Of a stretch of DNA of 64,000 bases, positions 1-11,780 are shown in pieces. A program made the translations under genes and the position numbers. Below the pieces are notes generated by a model. That model ran no database searches, was not told the DNA's origin, and saw only the letters and a program-made list of their open reading frames with translations. This DNA comes from Acrasis kona (lineage: Eukaryota; Heterolobosea; Eutetramitea; Acrasida; Acrasidae): contig JAOPGA020000668.1 of assembly GCA_026419775.2 (NCBI GenBank), forward strand, positions 1 through 64,000, given 5' to 3'. Each line of letters opens with the position of its first letter. The stretch's first letter is position 1.

Positions 1-1302
1 AGCAAGTTCTTTGCTCTAATCAACTCCTCTCCCTTGACGCGATAGGCCAATCTAGCCATGTGACTCACCACTTCCATGATGAGCGTGTCGGTGTCCTCTC
101 CTCCGTCGCTGATGGTCCTGATTCCAAAGATGCTGGTGTCGCTGTAAACGTGTTGGAAGGGTTGCATCACGTAGGCAAGGTTGTCGTCGGCAATGATGCG
201 CGATAAGTTTTGTGCAACGTACTTGGCACATCCTTGGTTCTTGTCGTAGCTTCCCCAAATCAATTGCATCAATTGGATCACAACCATGTCGTTGCTGACG
301 TAGCTGGGTCCTTCGAAACCGACGGCAATGTGTAGCTCGGGAACGTTTGCAGTGTCGAAACGAACGTCACCACCGATAAAGTTGGTTCTTCTCTTGGGTG
401 CGGTGTTTGGTCTGCCAATGACTGGGCTCGATGGCCATGATCCAAAGTACTTTTCGGCCACTTGGACCAATTCTTGATGGTCGACGTTACCAACGCCCAA
501 CAAGACCATGTTTTGTGCTACGTAGTTTTGGTCGCGGAACAATAGCATCTTGTTGCGGTTGATGGTTTGACCAATGTTGCCTTCGGGTCCCAAGATGGTC
601 ATGCCCAAGGTGTTATCAATGTATGCTGATTTGTGCATCTCGTCGAACAAGACCTCTACTACGGTTGATTCGACATCAGCCTTTTCCTGTTCATGTGTTA
701 ATGGATCTAATGAATAAATCACATACGCGCAAGATGGTGTCTCTTTCTGCTTCAATGTCTTTTGATTCGAGGTTGGAGTTTGCAATAATGTCGCAAAGTG
801 CATCGCTGGCTTGTTTCACATTGTCCTTCAAGCAGTGTGTGGTGAAGCAGGTGTACTCTCTACTAGTATGTGCATTCAAGGTGGCACCCATGTTTTCGAA
901 CTCTGCCTCCAAATCTCTACCTGTCCTGGTCTTAGTACCCTTGAAGTACATGTGCTCCAAAAAGTGAGCGATACCATTGTTCATGACATTCTCATCTCTG
1001 CTACCAACCTTGATAAATAAACCAACTGCAGAAGTTTCGCCATATCTGGGCTCGGTGACAACTCTGAAACCATTATTGAAAACTGTTGTTTGTGTCTGGG
1101 GAACTTTGAGTACATTGTCTGTTGAAAAAGAAGGAGCGGCCTTTGATTGTTCGGTCAAACCATATCTCTCTTGTTTGTGGAAGACATCATCATATTTCTC
1201 TTTTACTGCCTCTTGTTTGAAAACAAGGTTCTTGGAGATTGTTCTATTCGCAATGAATGAACGGGCTAGATGCCTTAGCTTGTGTTGCTGTCTGACCAAC
1301 AT
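1..1302 (-). CDS. PMPCB: Mitochondrial processing peptidase beta subunit (3' end outside window)
   Basis: M16 metallopeptidase that removes presequences from imported proteins in the mitochondrial matrix. Exon 1 is 727-1302 and exon 2 runs from 680 past the window edge; the intron 681-726 has donor GTATGT and acceptor AG. The N-terminus is Arg/Ser-rich and lacks acids, as expected of a mitochondrial targeting sequence. The inverted zinc motif HFLEH is present around residue 113, followed by YFKGTKTRTG, and EAERDTIL holds the distal Glu ligand. An intact HxxEH marks the catalytic beta subunit rather than alpha. After splicing the protein continues ADVESTVVEVLFDEMHKSAY, a typical M16 join. The C-terminal part is missing only because the window ends. 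Mitochondrial complex III core protein 1 is a close relative, but the intact zinc site favours MPP-beta. Confidence 0.9.
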
Positions 1303-1375
1303 GATGAATAAGGATAGTGAAGTAAAAAAATTTGTTGGTTGAGCAAAATCCCTATTGGTTTATTAATTACAATAT

Positions 1376-2209
1376 TTATTCGTAGACAACATCCCGACCA
1401 TAGAACTCGTCAGGATCCGTTATAATATTATCGTCACCTTGGTCGTCGTCTTGTACATGATTTGTACTATAGTTATTCAAGAACTTTCCCCATTTGGAAT
1501 TCGTATTTGTAACATTGTTGGACTTGTTGAGATGTGCTAGTTTATTCCATGAAGAAGTGTCCTTAGATGGTGGCGCTAAAATCTTCTTTTCAGGTTGAGA
1601 TGCAGGTAACATTTGCGCTCTTGTAGGAGCGGGTTGCATTCGGGGAGATGTTTGCTCTTCGTATGGTTCATCATAATCTTCTTCAATTCTTTTGGAAGCT
1701 ATCTTCCGTCTTTTAGGAGGTGTGAATTCTTGTTCATCGTCATCATCATTGTCATTAGCATATTTTCTTTTACTCCTGGTAGCTTCTTGCTTTTGTTTCC
1801 TTGGTGCTCTCTTCTTGTCTGGCACAACAGTCGTTGTTATAACTCCATAATCGTCTTGTTCTTCTTGCTCATCTTGAGGTTCATTTGTTTGAAACTTGGC
1901 CCACTTTGATTTTACTGGTTCCTGCACTGTTTCGTTACCATAAAAAGTGTCTTGATCTGTATGGTCATCATCAAATTCATAATTTAGCTCGTGGTTAGGT
2001 TTTTGTTTTTCTAATTCACCTCTTTTTAAGTTCAAATCTTGTATGATTGGCCTGATATCCTTCGCCTGATAAGATATGGCATAAATCTTTCTAACTGTCT
2101 GTTTACTATTACATATTTTACATTGCCATTTGTTTGTTTTTGTTTGTTGTGCTACTTGAAATGCTCTACATTCAAAGCATTGGACTGCAATGTATTCAAT
2201 CTTCCCCAT
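1376..2209 (-). CDS. MRNIP-like protein (MRN complex-interacting protein family)
   Basis: An uninterrupted 277-residue frame. The N-terminus matches the MRNIP/UPF0544 domain: a four-Cys zinc-ribbon-like block, C-x2-C (CFEC) then C-x2-C (CKIC), followed by KQTVRKIYA and a conserved helix. In animals MRNIP binds the MRE11-RAD50-NBS1 complex in DNA damage signalling. The rest is low-complexity, acidic and Lys/Arg-rich with probable nuclear localisation stretches (PPKRRK). Short motifs of the type W-x-K-F (SKWAKF, SKWGKF) occur twice. I chose the ATG at 2209, just before the zinc block, because extension to 2272 would overlap the divergent neighbour and adds no conserved sequence. The family call rests on the zinc block only. 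Confidence 0.72.
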   Translation of the reverse strand: MGKIEYIAVQCFECRAFQVAQQTKTNKWQCKICNSKQTVRKIYAISYQAKDIRPIIQDLNLKRGELEKQKPNHELNYEFDDDHTDQDTFYGNETVQEPVKSKWAKFQTNEPQDEQEEQDDYGVITTTVVPDKKRAPRKQKQEATRSKRKYANDNDDDDEQEFTPPKRRKIASKRIEEDYDEPYEEQTSPRMQPAPTRAQMLPASQPEKKILAPPSKDTSSWNKLAHLNKSNNVTNTNSKWGKFLNNYSTNHVQDDDQGDDNIITDPDEFYGRDVVYE

Positions 2210-2251
2210 GTTGTGCAATGGAATAACTTCATTGTAACAGAAGATCAAAAC

Positions 2252-2554
2252 ATGACGGAACAGGGTGCTCATCGGCCAGTTGTAGCCGAGAAGAGGAAAA
2301 AGATCAGATTAAAGATGATTGTAGTTAAATATTTTGACGAGAGTGACAAATATGCCAAGATCATACCCAGAACAACATCACATATTCTCAAAAGAAGAAG
2401 TTCACAACCACCTACCCGTGAACAAGTAGAGGGATTAAAAAACGTCACAGGAAATGACTTGATGAGTTTAATTAAGCAAGACCAGTCCGACTGGATGACC
2501 AAATACAATCCAATAACCTCGGTACTGCTTTATGACGTTGTTCAAAACAAGTAA
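2252..2554 (+). CDS. Small hypothetical protein (100 aa)
   Basis: A 100-residue frame starting 42 bp from the divergent start of the MRNIP-like gene, so the two probably share a promoter. It is rich in Lys/Arg near the N-terminus (EKRKKIRLKM) and ends with a short hydrophobic run. There is no signal peptide, membrane segment or motif I recognise. Its compactness, ATG start and fit between two genes suggest it is real. No function can be assigned. Confidence 0.5.
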   Translation: MTEQGAHRPVVAEKRKKIRLKMIVVKYFDESDKYAKIIPRTTSHILKRRSSQPPTREQVEGLKNVTGNDLMSLIKQDQSDWMTKYNPITSVLLYDVVQNK

Positions 2555-2740
2555 CATTAATCTAAAAAAACCATTTCATTCATTTCAAGATTCAATCAAG
2601 TCCAAGAGAATCAAGAATTCGACATACCAAAGCAAGAAAATATTTTTGTTTTTCATATCAAAAGAAGAGTTCCTGTGGAACGCATTCTTGGGCAGAGGTA
2701 TTTTAAAAATACAATCAATTCTCTAAAGAAGCATAGTACA

Positions 2741-5093
2741 ATGACATTCTCGGTGAGCGAGGCTGCTGATTCATGGTTAAAAGATGCATACGAAAGAGTG
2801 CTAAGCAATAATCCATTTGTATATCAAATACGTTATTATGACATTTTCCATCATGGTTACACTAGACTGTATCAAGATGACCACATTCCAACAGGTATGC
2901 ACCTTCTTTAAAATTTCATAATTAATCCATACAAAGGAAGAACAGGCAACAGCATGGTGAAAATCTTGATGGAAAAGATCCAACAAGAAGCCATCGTCCA
3001 ACAAGATCAATTCATCAAATTACAATCACGGTCGCCCACAATACAAGATTTATATGATGACTGCTTCGATGATTTGGAAGAAGATGGAAAAGAACAAGAA
3101 GAATTGGACGACATTGAAGAACCATCAAGCGTACGCTCCACACATTGATCCACATACACTCACATTCATAGACCACAAAAACATACTCGAAAGTAGATTA
3201 CACAAAGCTATCATTATCCAAATACGTCATGGTTGATAAATTACAATCATTAACCACTAGAAGCGACGAAGAAATACTTTCGGAAGAATCAAGCAAAATG
3301 ATGGCATGGAGCCGAATCGTCACCTACTCAGCCAACGACAAGACTTTAAAAGCACTCATCAGAAAAGGCATACCTGGAGCCGTTAGAAAAACAGTATGGA
3401 TGTCCTTAGCAGGCGTAAGTCAATATCAAAAATCCATCACACGTCACTCAACCCACATTCACACAGTGTACACACTTGGCACAGAATAGTGATTTCTACG
3501 ACAAGGCCTTTCATAAGCTATACGGAAGTTACGGAAGCAGCGCTTCCAATCCCATCCATCCAAGATCATTTAATGACTTTGGTGGTTCGTTACCAGAGAA
3601 TGGCATTTTGAATTACGAAGGAGTCATGGCATGTAAGAGAGTGTTGAACATTTTGGGAGAGAATCATGGTGATTTGGAATATTGTAGAATGTTACCTCAA
3701 CTCAGTAAGTCATCATGAAATCACTCACTCGGTGTCAACATTTTTATTACAGCCTACATGTTCATGAGCATCATGAACGAGCACGAAACCTACTCAACGT
3801 TACATTGCATGGTGGAAATCAGTCGAAACAACAAAAAGTACTTTAGAATCAACAAGATGCAATACGCGCTCTTCATGGAAACATTTAAAGATGTCATCAA
3901 AAAGAAGGTACCCAACCTCTATAACCGTAAGTCACATCAAACCGCTCGCCTCCAGTCAACACTTTGAAGATTTCGAACACATCAAATTCGACATGACACA
4001 ATTACTAGACAAGTGGTTCAGCACGCTCTTCTACGGCATCCTTCCGTTTCGATTCTGCATGCGCATATGCGATGTGTTCATGAGCGAGGGAAGTCACGTG
4101 CTCTACAGAGCAGCTTACGCCATATTCAAAACCATTCAAGCCAAAATACTCGAATGCAAGAGCGCCACCTACATGATCAACCTAATCGATCAAAAATGCC
4201 GAGAACTAAACAGCGACTCGCCCTTCTTCAAGAAAGCATTCGAATTGGGTCTACGAAGACAACACTTGGATGAACTGGACCAAAAGAACAGAACCATCGT
4301 AACAAACAACAATCAACAACAACATTCCAGTTCGCCATCCATTCAATCAAAGTTTATTAAGCCAAAAGTACAAATAAACTCTTCGGAAATCATCACAGAC
4401 ATGAATCAATGGGAGTTACTATACACGTGGTTACCTTATACTATGAGAGTGAGATCTCTTCATCAAATCTTTAGTACGACTAGAGATGGATATGCACTTA
4501 GTCAATTATACAAGAGAGCAGATGACGCTGGTGCATGCGTCATCATCATGATGGCAGTGCCAGACACAAAGTCACCTCATCACGCTCCATCTCCTCAACA
4601 ACAAAAACAACAAGAACAACAAGAGGAACAAGATACAAACACCATTATAGAGCTCATCAAAAATCATCAGTTACAAGGGAAGAGCTTAAGAAGAGAAATC
4701 AAAAATAATAACATTAGAGTGCCATCGAATCATCAACATCATCACTTACAAGTAGATGGTAACAAAATGACGAGCGAAACATTTGTAATTGGTGCGTATT
4801 TGGGCGAAGCACCCTCAAAAACATTTCACTATGCGGGTACGACCGATACTTTTCTATTTAGTATGTACCCCGTAGAAGCGCGTTATAAGTGGAGCAAGAA
4901 GAATGATTATTTTGTGATGGGAAGGAACGATAAGTTGGTATTTGGTGGTGGTGGCGATGGTCCTGGGTTGATGATGGACGAAATGATGTCATCTGGTAGT
5001 AGTCAAAAGTGTTTGACGTATGATAACGAGCCATTGTGTGGTGGGGTGACTGAATTTAATATTATAAAGGTGGAGATGTTTTCATTTAAATAA
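2741..5093 (+). CDS. TBC and TLDc domain protein (TBC1D24-like)
   Basis: Six exons, about 700 residues: 2741-2894, 2946-3130 (start could be 2937), 3172-3414, 3485-3704 (start could be 3467), 3753-3926, 3970-5093. The middle holds a TBC (RabGAP) domain: IRKGIPGAVRKTVW, then LPENGILNYEGVMACKRVL, LPQLTYMF and WFSTLFYGILPFRFCMRICD. A Ser/Gln-rich linker (about 330-370) leads to a C-terminal TLDc domain that starts near WELLYTWLPYTMRVRS and ends with FNIIKVEMFSF. TBC followed by TLDc is the arrangement of TBC1D24/Skywalker, which acts in membrane traffic through small GTPases and phosphoinositides. The usual catalytic TBC arginine-finger motif IxxDxxR is not visible, as in animal TBC1D24. The stop lies 2 bp from the stop of the convergent CDK20 gene. 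Confidence 0.85.
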
Positions 5094-5095
5094 AT

Positions 5096-6220
5096 TTAAG
5101 TTTCTATTGGTTGTTGTTGTTGTTGTAATTGTTGTTGGGATGGTGGTGATGGCTGTTGAGGTAGCTGTAGCTCGCTATAGTGTACTGCATAGGGCTCTGT
5201 GTGGAAGAATGGGTGCTGTAGGGCTTGTTTGGCTGTATATCTCTTTTCAGAGTCGTAGACTAGTAGCTTTGATAGTAGATCGATTGCATGGGGAGATGCG
5301 TTGGGTACTAGTTGATTCATGGGCACTGGATTCATTTTTGTGAAGGTTATCTTGTTGTAGTCTGGTAGCTTACGTACTCCGGGCCAATTATCTTGTGTGG
5401 GTGAACCTAGTGCTTTTAATACGCTGTTGGATGTGGGTGAGAGGGAATTTATGATTGAATCTATACGTGTGAAGTTGATCAATGTCGTTCTCTCCTGGGA
5501 ATAATGGTGAGTGATTTAGCATCTCTGCGATGACGCATCCTGCCGACCACATGTCCACGCTTTGGTCGTAGCTTCTACTTCCGTATAATAGCTCTGGCGC
5601 TCTGTACCATCTATTGAAAGTTTGATTCGGAGTGTAGTTATTTTACCTTGTGGCCACCTGGTGTGAGTATGATTTATTGGGGCCAACATAAATGGTGGCC
5701 AGTCCAAAATCACCTAGCTTTAAAATTCCACTAGGCGAGATTAATAGATTTGCTGGTTTTACATCCCTGTGCATAATGTTCAAGCTGTGACAGTGATCTA
5801 GACCACGAAGAAGCATTCTTGCATAAGTTTTGACATGAGATTCTTGTAGTGGCCTAGTAAGGTGCTTGAGTACTCTCGATAAATCTGTTCTCATGTATTC
5901 CAACGCCAAAATTAAATTAGATCCTCTCGGGAACACATCATATATTCTTATAACCTGTCAAATTATTAATGTCGTCCCGATTGATTGTACTTACATTAAT
6001 ATGCTCTACATGCTGTAGTGTTTGGGATTCCCGCATGGCATTGTATGGGAAATCATCCAAGTCACTGGCCTTTATTCCTAATCGTCAATTTGAATAAATG
6101 ATTAAAATGCTTACTTATTTTTTTTAATGCTATTAATGTTCCTGTTTCAAGGTTCTTCGCTTTGTGCACGACTCCAAAAGTCCCCTCTCCAATTTGTTCG
6201 ACCACCTGATATTTTTCCAT
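5096..6220 (-). CDS. CDK20: Cyclin-dependent kinase 20 (CCRK) orthologue
   Basis: Five exons on the minus strand: 6115-6220, 5995-6077, 5647-5954, 5467-5610, 5096-5423, giving 322 residues (human about 346). It has the glycine loop GEGTFG, catalytic [15 protein letters not shown] and the activation loop [18 protein letters not shown]. The CDK20-specific stretch LPDYNKITF, then a poly-Gln tail, separates it from ordinary CDKs and MAP kinases. Residue 2 of the Gly loop is followed by TF, so the Thr/Tyr pair of classic CDKs is absent, as usual in CCRK. In animals and Chlamydomonas (LF2) this kinase controls ciliary length and intraflagellar transport, so it points to a flagellate stage. It is convergent with the TBC-TLDc gene, stop to stop. 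Confidence 0.9.
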
Positions 6221-6437
6221 AATACTGATTCAGCTTCAGTTACAATGTTACGAAGGGATTTTAATATTATTCAAATGTTAATCCTGCGTTTAAATTACGA
6301 GGTAGATCAAACATCGATATCATGAAATAGCTTGAAAAGTTCTATGGCTATGATGATTAACAAAGGAAACCGCAGACTGATCAACATTCATTGTAATGCG
6401 ATCTAGTTTTAATTTGATGCGCTCAAAAGCTACAAAA

Positions 6438-9159
6438 ATGGCTGTTAGACTGATTATTTTGCTGCTGGCTGCTGTATACTGTGAAATATTGCTAAAGCAT
6501 CGCACCATCTACCGCCAAGACTTGTCCCGTAGCAAGGAGGAAGGTAAAATATCTTTGTATAAAATTTAAACTTCTAGTGAACTTATTCTCTTTTCTATCA
6601 CACGATCAATTCCTCATCAAGTTCAACTCTAAAGAAGATTATTCTTATACTCTAAGAGAGCAATTTGAGCTAACAACGGGGTGTAAACTTTTATCATACA
6701 TTCCACACAATGCATTCTTGACTTTGGCTACAAATGATCAAATAGATTTGGCCAGCGCCTTTCCTGGAGTTGCTTTCGTCACCAAGTACCGTCCAGAATA
6801 CAAAACCGTACAGAATCTAGGAAGATCAATTAAATCCACAAACGGGTTGGCAACTCTAGCTGTGCTGACCCTAGACAAAGAAGCCTCATTAGACACCATA
6901 AACCAACTGCAGAAGGCATTAAACTCAGCTAACATTCAAGTACACAAATTGGCGGTAATTAATTCAGAGCAACTTTTGCTACAGGTGTCAGAAGCATTCT
7001 TAGAAAGTACCCTTCGTATTGTTTCTAGTCACCCAAAAATTCACTGGATAGAAGAACAACCTATACAATACAAAACTACAAATGCCAACGCTCGCTGGAG
7101 CGTTCAATCAACCATACCCAAAGCAACTCCGCTATATGATGCTGGTATTAATGGAACTGGTCAAATTATAGCCTTAGGAGATAGTGGAATTGATGTTAAT
7201 AGCTGCTTTTTCTCCGACGACGCTGCTGTAGTATTCAGTAATATTACTGATCGTCTAATAGATACCAAGCATAGAAAGATCGCCAACTATATCAAGTACA
7301 TGGACACCATAGACGATTTAGGAGGACATGGTACACACGTAGCAGGAAGTATTGCAGGGGTATATAGAATGAGCAACGGATCAATGTCCAAATATAACGG
7401 AGTGGCTTTTGGGGCGAGATTGGCCTTTTTTGATGCAGGATGTTCTTGGGGAGGTTGCAAATGTGCGAGCTTAACTGACGACAATTGCCCATGCAATTTA
7501 TTTCCGAATAAGGAATGTCCTCCTGATGCAATGCTCTTTCCTTTAGACAAAAGCAGCTACTTTCAATGGGCCTACAATACTGGTGCAAGAATTATGTCCA
7601 ATTCATTCGGTAGCGACTTTAGCTTTGGAGGTTATAATTCTGACGCTAGATCAGCCGATGAATTCACATACAATAACAATGACATGGTAGTGGTGGTAGC
7701 AGCAGGTAATGAAGGAGAAAGAGGGTTTAAATCAGTAGGTGGAGGATATGCTCAATCAAAAAATGCTATTGTAGTTGGGTCCTCTTCTTCAGTTTACGAG
7801 AACTGGGTGGATCACAATATTACAGCGACAATGAATGTCCCCTTGGCCAGCAAATACTTCAATGATTTGTGCAGCAATAATAATTCCTACTGTCAAGCCG
7901 CCGAATACTTGAAATTTAGATCAGACTGCTGTTATAATGAGGAAGGACACACGTGTGCCATTAATGATGAAATGGCTCAAGGTACAGCGATGGCATCCAT
8001 GGTAAAATTATTGTCTGCTGGTGAACTGATATGCTGCAGAGAATGCTGGGGACCTTTAATTTATGGTTTAAAGGATATCTATCAAAATGGATTCTTATCG
8101 CCTACTTCAAGTCTTGGCCCTGCATCTGATGGAAGAATTAAACCAGATGTAGTAGCCCCTGGACATCAAATTGATTCAGCCGCTACTTTTTCTTTCAACA
8201 AATGTGGAATGGGTATAGATCCAGATCAGATCAGATCAAAGAGTGGAACATCAATGGCCACTCCAATTACCGCTGCATCAGTGGCACTTGTTAGGGAATA
8301 TTTCATGAGCGGATTCTACCCTACTGGTTATAAGAATGAATCAAACGCCATATACCCCAGCGCTGCTCTATTGAAGGCTGTTGTGATCGCTTCTGCTGAT
8401 ACCGCATCAAATTACATTTACAATTATGCGCCACAAAACAAAATATATAGCTATGGTAACTCCGACCTGACAACCAAGAGGAGCATGGTAGGATATGGAC
8501 AAATCAATCTAGGTAGAGTTTTACCATTGAATAAACCGCTCGATAGTCTGTACGTTAGTGATAATCTAAATGTTGGTACTGGAGACGTTTATACTTTTAA
8601 TATGGATACATGGGAACCCAGCACTACAAATGTATCCATGACAATAACCCTTGTATGGACAGATCCTCCAGCATTATCATCTGCCAGTCTAGCACTTGTA
8701 AATGACCTTAACTTGAGAGTCAAGAACGAAAATGGAGAGACAATATATGGTAATTCTCTACCTTATGAGATATCAGTGGATAGCATTAATAATGTCGAAA
8801 AAATTACCATGCCAAGAAAAGTACACAGTTCAGTTGAAGTACGTGTATCTGGATTTAACGTACCTGTGGTGAATTCTACTCTTAGAGGACAAAGATTTGC
8901 TCTAGTGATTTCTGGAGGAAAATTTGGTAAAGTTAGAGTCCAAAAGGTCAATTCTTATGAGAGAATAACTGAAAATCCTATTGTTAAAGGATTAATCATT
9001 TCCACTACCGTCCTTGGTATCTTCCTAATAATATTCTTTTTTATTTTGTTAACTACTTGCGTAATATATTGCACCAAAGTGTGTTCCACAAATCCTAAAA
9101 AGAAGGGATTCTCTGCAATTGAAGAGCCAGATTATCATATCCACATGGTTGGAAAATAA
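6438..9159 (+). CDS. Membrane-anchored subtilisin-like serine protease (S8)
   Basis: Two exons, 6438-6543 and 6578-9159, 895 residues. Exon 1 encodes a signal peptide (MAVRLIILLLAAVYCEIL), and without it the long frame has no ATG. A propeptide-like region is followed by the S8 triad: Asp in ALGDSGID, His in GGHGTHVAGS and Ser in SGTSMATP. Between His and Ser lies a large insertion with a Cys-rich block (CKCASLTDDNCPC), probably disulphide-bonded and extracellular. A beta-rich C-terminal domain leads to a single membrane helix near residue 850 (ILGIFLIIFFFILL type) and a short cytosolic tail with Cys and Lys. Type I topology puts the protease on the surface or in food vacuoles. It is not a kexin: there is no clear P-domain. 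Substrates unknown. Confidence 0.88.
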
Positions 9160-9206
9160 AACAAAGGTTTTGCTTGTAAATTTTATTTGAAGTTGTCTTG
9201 TCAAAT

Positions 9207-9983
9207 ATGCAAACTGTGAACAGGTTTTCCACACATGTCGGTGCTGGAACTAAAATCGCTCAAAAATTTAATTTCATGAAATCAAACAGTGTATACAGAC
9301 CAACATTCGTCATGCTTGAGGGAGAGACCGCCATGAGTGCTAAAAGAAAAGTGATGGACAGATTAAGAAAGATGGGACATACTACTTATACTGCTCAACA
9401 CTTCTTAGATATGCCGAAATTCGGCAAACACGACCATGTAAAACAATGCAACAAGTACATCTCTGAGATAAGAGCATTTATCGAAGACGCCAAATTCACC
9501 CAACACAAAAATGACCACATCTTCATTGATGGGACTCCTTTGAACCCACTATTTTACACATCACCAAACGACCAGATGGCCAAAATAATAAGGGACCACA
9601 TGAGACAAATATTAGAAGAAGTGGAAGCTAGAGTCTTTGTTTGCGAAGCGGATGAGTTTGAATCTGCCTATCGTCTGGGTGTTGTGAAGCACAATCAAGT
9701 CGAAGAAAATGAAATCCGTACCAGTGAAGAATTCAACGACATGTATAGAAGCAGGTTTGATGGAGATAAGAGGATTGAAGCAGAGAAGGACATTGTGGAA
9801 TTTATTCACAACAAGTATAATCTCCTGACATCCGAGGGGTGGTTTGAAAACACGCTCATTACAACGTAAGTCAAAGTTCAACCTCTCCTCTCACCAAAAA
9901 CTAGGGACGGCCAACAGGCATGCTGCAAACTACTAGAAATTCTAAACATTCAATTTAAACTACCAACACCTAAATACACATAA
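9207..9983 (+). CDS. Unknown protein, possibly nucleoside-kinase-like
   Basis: Two exons, 9207-9865 and 9905-9983, 245 residues. The first frame ends in a stop that overlaps a perfect donor GTAAGT; splicing to the AG at 9904 gives an open 26-codon second exon ending 17 bp before the convergent BROX stop. The N-terminus is basic and could be a mitochondrial targeting signal. The block TFVMLEGETAMSAKRKVMDR looks like a degenerate P-loop start, and HIFIDGTPLNPLFYTSP resembles the mid-domain of deoxynucleoside/thymidylate kinases. These likenesses are weak and no clean GxxxxGKS/T is present, so the kinase idea is a guess. Confidence 0.6.
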
Positions 9984-9999
9984 ATTCTTTTTTTATAAT

Positions 10000-11430
10000 T
10001 CAAATGTATACAGCTGTGTCATTAACAAATTCACTTGCTTTGAATAATGAAAGTCCTTTAGGTATCTCTAGATTCTCCGCCAGAGGAACATCCTCCCTAA
10101 ACACCATTCTATTCTCTTTTTCGTATCTAAAAATAGTCATGACTTAATGTGAGTGTTTTTGTTCTTACTTCCCCTCAAGTTTTTTTGATTCAGTATAGAT
10201 CCGCCTCACTTCGGGTATGAATGGATTGTTCTTTACATCCTTGAAAATGTCCAACTCTTTCAACTGTAAGTTAGCAGTGGTAATATATCCAACACTCAAT
10301 CCAGCCTGTCTGCCAAAGTTATTGATAAATATTGTAAAGTTGACTTACTCGTCTTTGTTTGCGTCAAGCGCTAAATAATACAATGTGATGCCCCGATATA
10401 ATATCCTGTATTGTACGATAATTATACGCACACCTTCGTTAATGTTTGTTTGTGATGATGACGACGAAATAGGGGTAGTTGATGAATTCAGACTATAGTT
10501 TGAAGACGATGAGGAAAGACCTGATGGATTGTATTTAGCTGAGGTAGGGGTTTCGTTTCGAATGTGGTTGACGGTCTCATCAATAAAGTTTTTTGCAGAG
10601 TCAAATTGTCTGTATACTTGAACACACAACTTGGCTATCGTTCGTAGACTCTTTCCGGATTCTATCGCATGATGGATGGCAATAATTTGCGAAAGGGCGA
10701 GGCAGTAGCTTTTAAAGTTAATTGGTTGTAAAGCAAAATTCTTACTTTTGTAAAGTGCTTGCTGATTGTGGCAAGACCTCTGGTAGTTTTTTCTCATCCA
10801 AGTATAACGAAGCCTTTGATAGTTCCGTCTCCAAGTACTGAAATATTCCACTAGCCTTTCGGAAAAGTATGCTTGCCTCTTTCGTTTGCATGTAGAAAGT
10901 GCTTTGCGTGGCAGTCCTCACTAAATCCGCTGCAAGGTTACATAGTGAATATCCATACGTCCATAAAATCATAAACAGTTCAAATTTTATGTTCTTTCTA
11001 GTGAAAACTGCTTTTTTACTCTTTGCTAAAATTGTTTTCGAAGCTGAATCTTCCAATAAACCACTCGTCCACTGGAATGCTGAGAATTTTAGTGCGAGTA
11101 TTAACCGTTACACATACCAATAGTTGTTACATCGGACTCATTTTGAGGTCTTTCAAGCGCGTGTACTATTCCGTTCAGATATGGTAAATAATCTTCTAAT
11201 AACTGTTTTTGTCAAAGTTAATCATTACAGCGAATCGTAAAAAGTACCTGTACAGTATCCGAATAAGAGCGATGTTTCGAAAGAGCGTTGTATACTTTTT
11301 CCCTCAGTTTTGTTGCTTGCTGTAGTTTTTTTTTCGACTCACCACTATCACCTGACTCCTTCAGCGATAATTTATCAAACGAGACTGGTTTTGTCTGAGG
11401 CATATCGAACGTGAACGTCAGTATGCCCAT
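10000..11430 (-). CDS. Bro1-domain protein, BROX-like
   Basis: Six exons: 11248-11430, 11118-11202, 10746-11079, 10349-10708, 10169-10309, 10000-10126, giving 409 residues (human BROX 411). Bro1 landmarks in order: PVSFD near the start, AFQWTSG, KASGIFQYLE, LALSQIIAIHHAIESGKS and, near the C-terminus, VFREDVPLAENLEIP. Bro1 domains bind ESCRT-III CHMP4 tails. The protein ends right after the Bro1 domain and has no ALIX-type V domain. BROX carries a C-terminal CAAX box; here the end is TAVYI without Cys, so membrane attachment by prenylation is not supported. A Ser-rich insertion of about 30 residues sits in exon 4. The start could also be the ATG at 11403. Confidence 0.82.
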
Positions 11431-11780
11431 CACAGAAGATGACCTGTTGACAAGGTTAGTTTGATGGACAAGTTTTGTAACGTATATAAAGCTGTAACAA
11501 AATGCACCCGTTTGAGCGACGAATCCAAAAAAAAATCGATGTAACGTTTTATTCGTATAGAGCTCATGAGCACATTACATCCTATCAAAATAAATAAGTA
11601 ATATAAAGTATGACACTCAGACGATTTGGGTATAATGATACTTAAAATGACACATTTCAGTTTACATTTGAGTTATATGTTATATTTGCAGGATGTAGGT
11701 CTACGGTATTTTGTGCAAAATGAATAACAAGAAATTGTTTTTATAATTTTTTCATGCTTTTACTTCTATCCCCTAAATGA
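11431..11780 (+). other. Gene-free stretch
   Basis: About 350 bp upstream of the BROX-like start and downstream of a weak candidate gene. It is AT-rich with short homopolymer runs (one of nine A). I see no convincing coding frame, RNA gene or repeat; it probably holds the BROX promoter. Confidence 0.4.

Noticed and set aside
2209-2272. N-terminal extension of the MRNIP-like protein
   Set aside because: Would overlap the divergent gene's start and adds a hydrophobic stretch not seen in the family; the ATG at 2209 fits better.
4270-4330. Gln/Asn-rich low-complexity stretches as repeats
   Set aside because: CAA-rich runs here and in HRD1 (13780-13990) encode disordered linkers or tails; common in such genomes and not separate elements.
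9866-9869. Stop codon at 9867 as the true end of the possible kinase
   Set aside because: The stop is part of a perfect GTAAGT donor and splicing opens a second exon that fits the gap before the next gene; kept as spliced, though unproved.
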